A stretch of 17,481 nucleotides of DNA from Pseudomonadota bacterium (GTDB lineage: Bacteria > Pseudomonadota > Alphaproteobacteria > Azospirillales > Azospirillaceae): positions 1 to 17,481 of the forward strand of contig JAEZHQ010000329.1 of assembly GCA_023416455.1 (NCBI GenBank). The letters run 5' to 3'. The notes beneath the pieces are model-generated. The model saw nothing but the letters and a program-made list of their open reading frames with translations. It was not told where the DNA came from and did not search any database. The stretch's first letter is position 1; each line of letters begins with the position of its first letter. Shown one piece after another: positions 15,587 through 17,481 of the stretch. A program made the translations under genes and the position numbers.

Positions 15587-16804
15587 TCACCCCGCGACCG
15601 TCTCCAGCAGCCCGGCCAGACGGCGGATGCCCTCGCGGATGCGCGCGGGGTTGGTGGCGGAGAAGCTGAGGCGCAGCGTGTTCCTCCCGCCCCGGTCGGC
15701 GTGGAAGGCCGAGCCGGGGACGAAGGCGACGTTGGCCTCGCGGATGGCGCGTTCCAGGAGCTGGACGCCGTCGACCCCCTCGGGCAGTTCCAGCCACACG
15801 AACAGGCCGCCCTGGGGCCGGGTCCAGGTGACGCCCGCCGGCGCGAACGCATCGAGCGCCTCCAGCATGGCGTCGCGGCGCTCCTTGTAGCTGGCGCGCA
15901 GGCGGCGGATGTGGGCGTCGAACTGCGCCGCCACCACCTCGTGCAGGACGATCTGGTTGATGGTGCTGGTGTGCAGATCGCCGGCCTGCTTCATCAGGAC
16001 CAGCCGGTTGACGACCTCGGCCGGCCCGTTGATCCAGCCGACCCGGAAGGCCGGCACGATGGTCTTGGAGAAGGAGCCGCAGTAGAGGACGTTGGTGAGC
16101 TTGCCGCCGTTGCGCGCGGCGTCCAGCGCCGCCAGCGGGGGCAGCGGCTCGCCGTCGTAGCGCAGCTCGGTGTAGGCCGCGTCCTCGACGATGGGCACGC
16201 CGTGGCGGGTGCAGAGGTCGAGCAGGATCTCGCGCCGGGCCAGCGACACGGTGGTGCCGTTGGGATTCTGGAAGTCGGGGACGAGGTAGAAGAACTTCGG
16301 CTTCTCCTGGAGGGCGGCCTCCAACGCCGCGGGATCCGGCCCCTCCTCGTCCATGGGGACCGAGAGATAGACCGGCTCGTAGGGCGAGAAGGCCTGAAGC
16401 GCCCCGAGATAGGTCGGCCGGGTCACCACCACCCGGTCGCCCGCGCCGATCAGCAGCTTGCCGATGAACTCCAGCCCCTGCTGCGAGCCGCTGGTGATCA
16501 GGACCTCGCCCAGCCCGGCGTCGATGCCGTGACGGCCCATGTAGCCGCACACCCACTCGCGCAGCGGCGTGTGGCCCTCGCTGATGGTGTATTGAAGCGC
16601 CGCGCCGGCGGCACCGACGTTGGACTGGAACAGCTTCTCATAGGCGTGCGCGATCGCCGCCGTCGGAAAGAAGTCCGGATCGGGGATGCCGCCAGCAAAG
16701 GAGATGATCTCCGGCCGCTCGATCAGCTTCAGAAGTTCCCGGATCTCCGAAGCGCTCATGCCACCCACGCGCCCGGCAAACACATGTCCCCAATCGACCG
16801 TCAC
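15587..16804 (-). CDS. PLP-dependent aminotransferase, fold type I (2-aminoadipate/LysN-like)
   Basis: 405 residues. PLP-enzyme landmarks: ISFAGGIPDPDFFP near the N-terminus, TSGSQQGLEFIGKLL, Asn180 in PDFQNPNGTT, Asp208 and Tyr211 in VEDAAYTELRYDG, Schiff-base Lys247 in CGSFSKTIVPAFRVGW, Arg254 for the phosphate, and Arg378 in NTLRLSFS for the substrate carboxylate. There is no GntR DNA-binding domain, so it is not a MocR regulator. Relatives transaminate 2-aminoadipate, aromatic or branched-chain amino acids; the neighbouring ilvBNC suggests but does not prove a branched-chain role. The start is GTG 16804 with a strong AGGAGG 7 nt upstream. It follows the miaA stop by 18 nt, so the two are probably cotranscribed. 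Confidence 0.9.
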   Translation of the reverse strand: MTVDWGHVFAGRVGGMSASEIRELLKLIERPEIISFAGGIPDPDFFPTAAIAHAYEKLFQSNVGAAGAALQYTISEGHTPLREWVCGYMGRHGIDAGLGEVLITSGSQQGLEFIGKLLIGAGDRVVVTRPTYLGALQAFSPYEPVYLSVPMDEEGPDPAALEAALQEKPKFFYLVPDFQNPNGTTVSLARREILLDLCTRHGVPIVEDAAYTELRYDGEPLPPLAALDAARNGGKLTNVLYCGSFSKTIVPAFRVGWINGPAEVVNRLVLMKQAGDLHTSTINQIVLHEVVAAQFDAHIRRLRASYKERRDAMLEALDAFAPAGVTWTRPQGGLFVWLELPEGVDGVQLLERAIREANVAFVPGSAFHADRGGRNTLRLSFSATNPARIREGIRRLAGLLETVAG

Positions 16805-16822
16805 TTTCCATCCTCCTGAGTG

Positions 16823-17481
16823 TCAGCGGCGCAAGGTCGTTTCAATATGGCCCAGTATCGCGTCACGATGCGCCGCTGAATAGAGCGAATTCACCGTATG
16901 GCTGCCATGCGCGGCGGCCCCCGGCGGGCGCGGCGCCAGCTGGTGGCGGAACCAGGTGACCTGCCGCTTGGCATAGCGCCGCGTCGCCTGCTGGGCCAGC
17001 GCGACGGCTTCCTCCAGGGCCAGTTCGCCGCGCAGGTGCCGGCGCAGCTCGGGGACGCCCAGCGCTTTCATGGCCGGCAGGTCGGGGGCGAGGCCGAGCG
17101 CGTCCAATCGCCGCACCTCTTCCAGCGCGCCCTGCCCCATCATCGCCAGGAAGCGGCGGTCGGCGCTGGCGTAGAGCGCCGACCGCGGCGGGTCGAGCAC
17201 CAGCACCGTGAAGGCCAATCCCTCCGGCGGGCCGTCGGCCGCCCGCTGCTGCCAGTGGGACAGCGGCCGGCCGGTCGCCTCCAGCACCTCCCAGGCGCGG
17301 GTCAGGCGCGTGGTGTCGCCGGGGTTCAGCCGGGCCGAGGCCGGGTCGCGGCCCACCAGCTCGGCACGGAAAGCCTCGCCGCCCAGCGCCTTCAGGCGCG
17401 CGTGGGCGGCCGCCCGGACCGCGTCCGGGATGGCCGGGACGGCGCTCAGCCCCTCCATCAGGGCGCGCAGGTACATCCCCG
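16823..17481 (-). CDS. miaA: tRNA dimethylallyltransferase MiaA (N-terminus beyond window)
   Basis: About 219 C-terminal residues are present; the frame is still open at the right edge. It begins within the GxYxRAL(x)EGL motif (GMYLRALMEGL) that follows the P-loop half of MiaA. It continues with LNPGDTTRLTRAWEVLEATGRPLS, the lid and DMAPP region, and the tRNA-contacting ATRRYAKRQVTWFRHQ near the end. MiaA adds a dimethylallyl group to N6 of A37 in tRNAs that read codons beginning with U. The internal ATG at 17476 is not the start. The P-loop and catalytic Asp lie outside the window. Upstream of the aminotransferase gene, same strand. Confidence 0.95.
   Translation of the reverse strand, partial: GMYLRALMEGLSAVPAIPDAVRAAAHARLKALGGEAFRAELVGRDPASARLNPGDTTRLTRAWEVLEATGRPLSHWQQRAADGPPEGLAFTVLVLDPPRSALYASADRRFLAMMGQGALEEVRRLDALGLAPDLPAMKALGVPELRRHLRGELALEEAVALAQQATRRYAKRQVTWFRHQLAPRPPGAAAHGSHTVNSLYSAAHRDAILGHIETTLRR

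Overview
The window looks like chromosomal DNA from an Azospirillum-like alphaproteobacterium (Rhodospirillales). I infer this from the very high G+C, the near-universal G/C third codon positions, the presence of SciP (the DUF1153 CtrA antagonist known from alphaproteobacteria), and the protein sequences. No computation or database search was available, so the genus is a judgement. There is no transposase, integrase, phage gene or CRISPR array. Codon use is uniform, and this reads as core genome.

Layout, left to right. (1) 1-2057, plus strand: the C-terminal end of the flagellar hook-length protein FliK, the hook-cap protein FlgD, a 344-bp gap with an unusual 15-bp tandem repeat, then sciP. 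(2) 2111-3358: a divergent tetR / MaoC-hydratase pair sharing a palindromic operator. (3) 3439-3514, minus: tRNA-Lys(CTT) with a good promoter about 150 bp upstream. (4) 3764-5290, plus: a SAM methyltransferase with a C-terminal methyltransferase-regulatory domain. (5) 5365-9769, minus: the cell-shape operon mreB-mreC-mreD-mrdA, with no rodA following it. (6) 9770-10244: a 475-bp non-coding stretch upstream of mreB. (7) 10245-11733: a UPF0114/YqhA-type membrane protein (minus) divergent from a stand-alone phoU (plus). (8) 11849-15315, minus: ilvB-ilvN-ilvC, the common first steps of branched-chain amino acid synthesis. (9) 15587-17481, minus: a fold-type I PLP aminotransferase behind miaA, which runs off the right edge.

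How the genes work together: IlvBN makes acetolactate or acetohydroxybutyrate and IlvC reduces and isomerises it, giving a compact valine/isoleucine/leucine block. MreBCD plus PBP2 form the elongasome. FliK and FlgD build the flagellar hook, and SciP is expected to tune CtrA-dependent flagellar and cell-cycle transcription.

I did not find an obvious new multi-gene system. The most unusual signals are non-coding: an in-frame SGPGI-type pentapeptide repeat directly behind the flgD stop codon, dyads upstream of sciP, ilvB and between yqhA and phoU, opposite-strand G-tracts between phoU and ilvC, and an Asp-to-Glu change at the expected Mg-binding residue of IlvB.
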